This document shows positions 5,528-6,242 of a stretch of DNA of 6,242 nucleotides, piece by piece; position 1 is the first letter of the stretch, and each line of letters begins with the position of its first letter. This stretch comes from Chitinophagaceae bacterium (GTDB taxonomy: Bacteria > Bacteroidota > Bacteroidia > Chitinophagales > Chitinophagaceae). The notes under the pieces are model-generated. The model searched no databases. It was given only the letters and a program-made list of their open reading frames with translations, and had not been told where the DNA came from. The stretch covers positions 1 through 6,242 of the forward strand of contig JALOMZ010000123.1 of the NCBI GenBank assembly GCA_025455205.1. The letters are read 5' to 3'. A program made the translations under genes and the position numbers.

Positions 5528-6242
5528 TTACCATTTATCATCGTCCGAAAACAGTGGCGTCACATTGGGCACATGCTGGCTGTTGAAATCGTCTTTTTTG
5601 ACATCCTTTTTAGCCGGCATGGACAGCTCGCCCATGGGTTTCTTGAATTTGCGGGCCGGTGGCTGACCAGCTCCGGGCGCTGCTGCCTGCGCAGGCCTTT
5701 GCGCCGGTTGCTGGCGGGGCCGTTCGGCTTTGGGCGGCGGTGCCTGTTGTGGTGGCTGCTGCATTACGGGCGGCTGGGATTGCTTCGCTTTTTGTGCCGG
5801 TTGTTCCCGCCGCTTTTGTTCCGGCCTGCCGCCTTGCTGCTGCCTGTTTCTGTTGCCTGCATTTTGACCCGGGCGCTGTTCCTGCCGGTCCTGCCGGTGA
5901 CGGCCCTGCGATGAACGGCCTTCCTCAGGCCCGGGCACTGAAACAGCATGGGCATTGCCGATAAAGGGATGTTCGTGGATCACCGGTATCTGCTTGCCAA
6001 TGAGCTTCTGGATATCCTTGAGGTAAGCCCTTTCTTCGGCTTCGCAAAAAGAGAAGGCTATACCGCTGGCACCTGCCCGGCCTGTACGGCCAATGCGGTG
6101 TACATAGGTTTCGGGAATATTGGGAATTTCGTAGTTGATCACATACCCCAGGTCGTCGATATCAATGCCGCGGGCGGCAATATCGGTGGCCACCAATACG
6201 CGGGTAACACCCTGCTTGAAGTTTTGCAGGGCCAGCTGGCGG
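5528..6242 (-). CDS. DEAD-box ATP-dependent RNA helicase, C-terminal part (5' end outside window)
   Basis: The frame is open to the window edge, so the N-terminal ATPase core is missing. What remains is the end of the second RecA-like domain: [15 protein letters not shown] (motif V), a [16 protein letters not shown] stretch, then [10 protein letters not shown] (motif VI, arginine finger region), followed by the domain's last helices ([14 protein letters not shown]). About 130 residues of low-complexity tail follow, rich in Gln, Pro, Arg, Lys and Ala, ending in acidic-aromatic DDDKW. Such disordered basic tails bind RNA in RhlE-like bacterial helicases, which unwind short duplexes in ribosome assembly, mRNA decay and cold growth. 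RhlE type is the closest guess. The TAA stop is followed by a strong terminator. The apparent TTG start at 6194-6196 lies inside motif V and is not a real start. Confidence 0.93.
   Translation of the reverse strand, partial: RQLALQNFKQGVTRVLVATDIAARGIDIDDLGYVINYEIPNIPETYVHRIGRTGRAGASGIAFSFCEAEERAYLKDIQKLIGKQIPVIHEHPFIGNAHAVSVPGPEEGRSSQGRHRQDRQEQRPGQNAGNRNRQQQGGRPEQKRREQPAQKAKQSQPPVMQQPPQQAPPPKAERPRQQPAQRPAQAAAPGAGQPPARKFKKPMGELSMPAKKDVKKDDFNSQHVPNVTPLFSDDDKW

Noticed and set aside
5480..5914. Plus-strand open frames opposite the helicase tail, with Leu/Arg-rich translations resembling membrane proteins
   Set aside because: They are the antisense of a Gln/Pro/Arg-rich repeat-like coding region, which automatically gives Leu-, Trp- and Arg-rich shadows; the helicase motifs fix the real frame.
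1..6242. CRISPR array, tRNA or rRNA gene, insertion sequence, phage or toxin-antitoxin gene
   Set aside because: I looked for regular repeats, cloverleaf-like arms, transposase-like proteins and small paired genes and saw none.

Overview
The window looks like chromosomal DNA of a Bacteroidota bacterium, plausibly Chitinophagaceae or a relative. This rests on protein style, the lack of clear Shine-Dalgarno sequences, and one match to the Bacteroidota -7 promoter consensus TAnnTTTG. It is an inference; no rRNA or other taxonomic marker is present. Two housekeeping genes, both cut by the window ends, flank a small accessory carbohydrate-type cassette.

Layout: (1) 1-476 (+), the C-terminal part of phosphatidylserine decarboxylase, with the Asp-His-Ser processing residues visible. 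(2) 477-574, a short convergent intergenic region with a perfect 14-bp hairpin that can terminate both strands. (3) 575-4247 (-), three tightly spaced genes, in transcription order: a PhyH-type Fe(II)/2-oxoglutarate dioxygenase, a TIM-barrel sugar isomerase/epimerase-like protein, and a secreted DUF1680/GH127-type beta-L-arabinofuranosidase-like glycosidase. (4) 4248-4368, a divergent promoter region. (5) 4369-5217 (+), an AraC-family regulator with an N-terminal cupin, probably controlling the divergent operon. (6) 5218-5527, an intergenic region with a weak plus-strand terminator candidate and a strong minus-strand terminator. (7) 5528-6242 (-), the C-terminal part of a DEAD-box RNA helicase with a long, low-complexity basic, Gln- and Pro-rich tail.

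The clearest anomaly is in the glycosidase gene. Its reading frame runs from the signal peptide to the final TAA with one interruption, an in-frame TAG at 1319-1321. Conserved-looking sequence continues in the same frame directly after it. The pattern fits a single substitution of a Tyr codon (TAC or TAT to TAG). The stop separates the proposed acid/base Glu and Glu-x-Cys metal ligands from the Cys-Cys pair that supplies the nucleophile, so the truncated product should be inactive. Two neighbouring genes, the dioxygenase and the AraC regulator, use TAG as their normal stop, which argues against general amber reassignment.

Working model (inference): the AraC protein senses a small molecule and switches on the dioxygenase-isomerase-glycosidase operon. 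The glycosidase would release a sugar outside the cytoplasm, and the two cytoplasmic enzymes would process that sugar or a related compound. The substrate cannot be read from the sequence. No transporter, SusC/SusD pair or kinase lies in the window.
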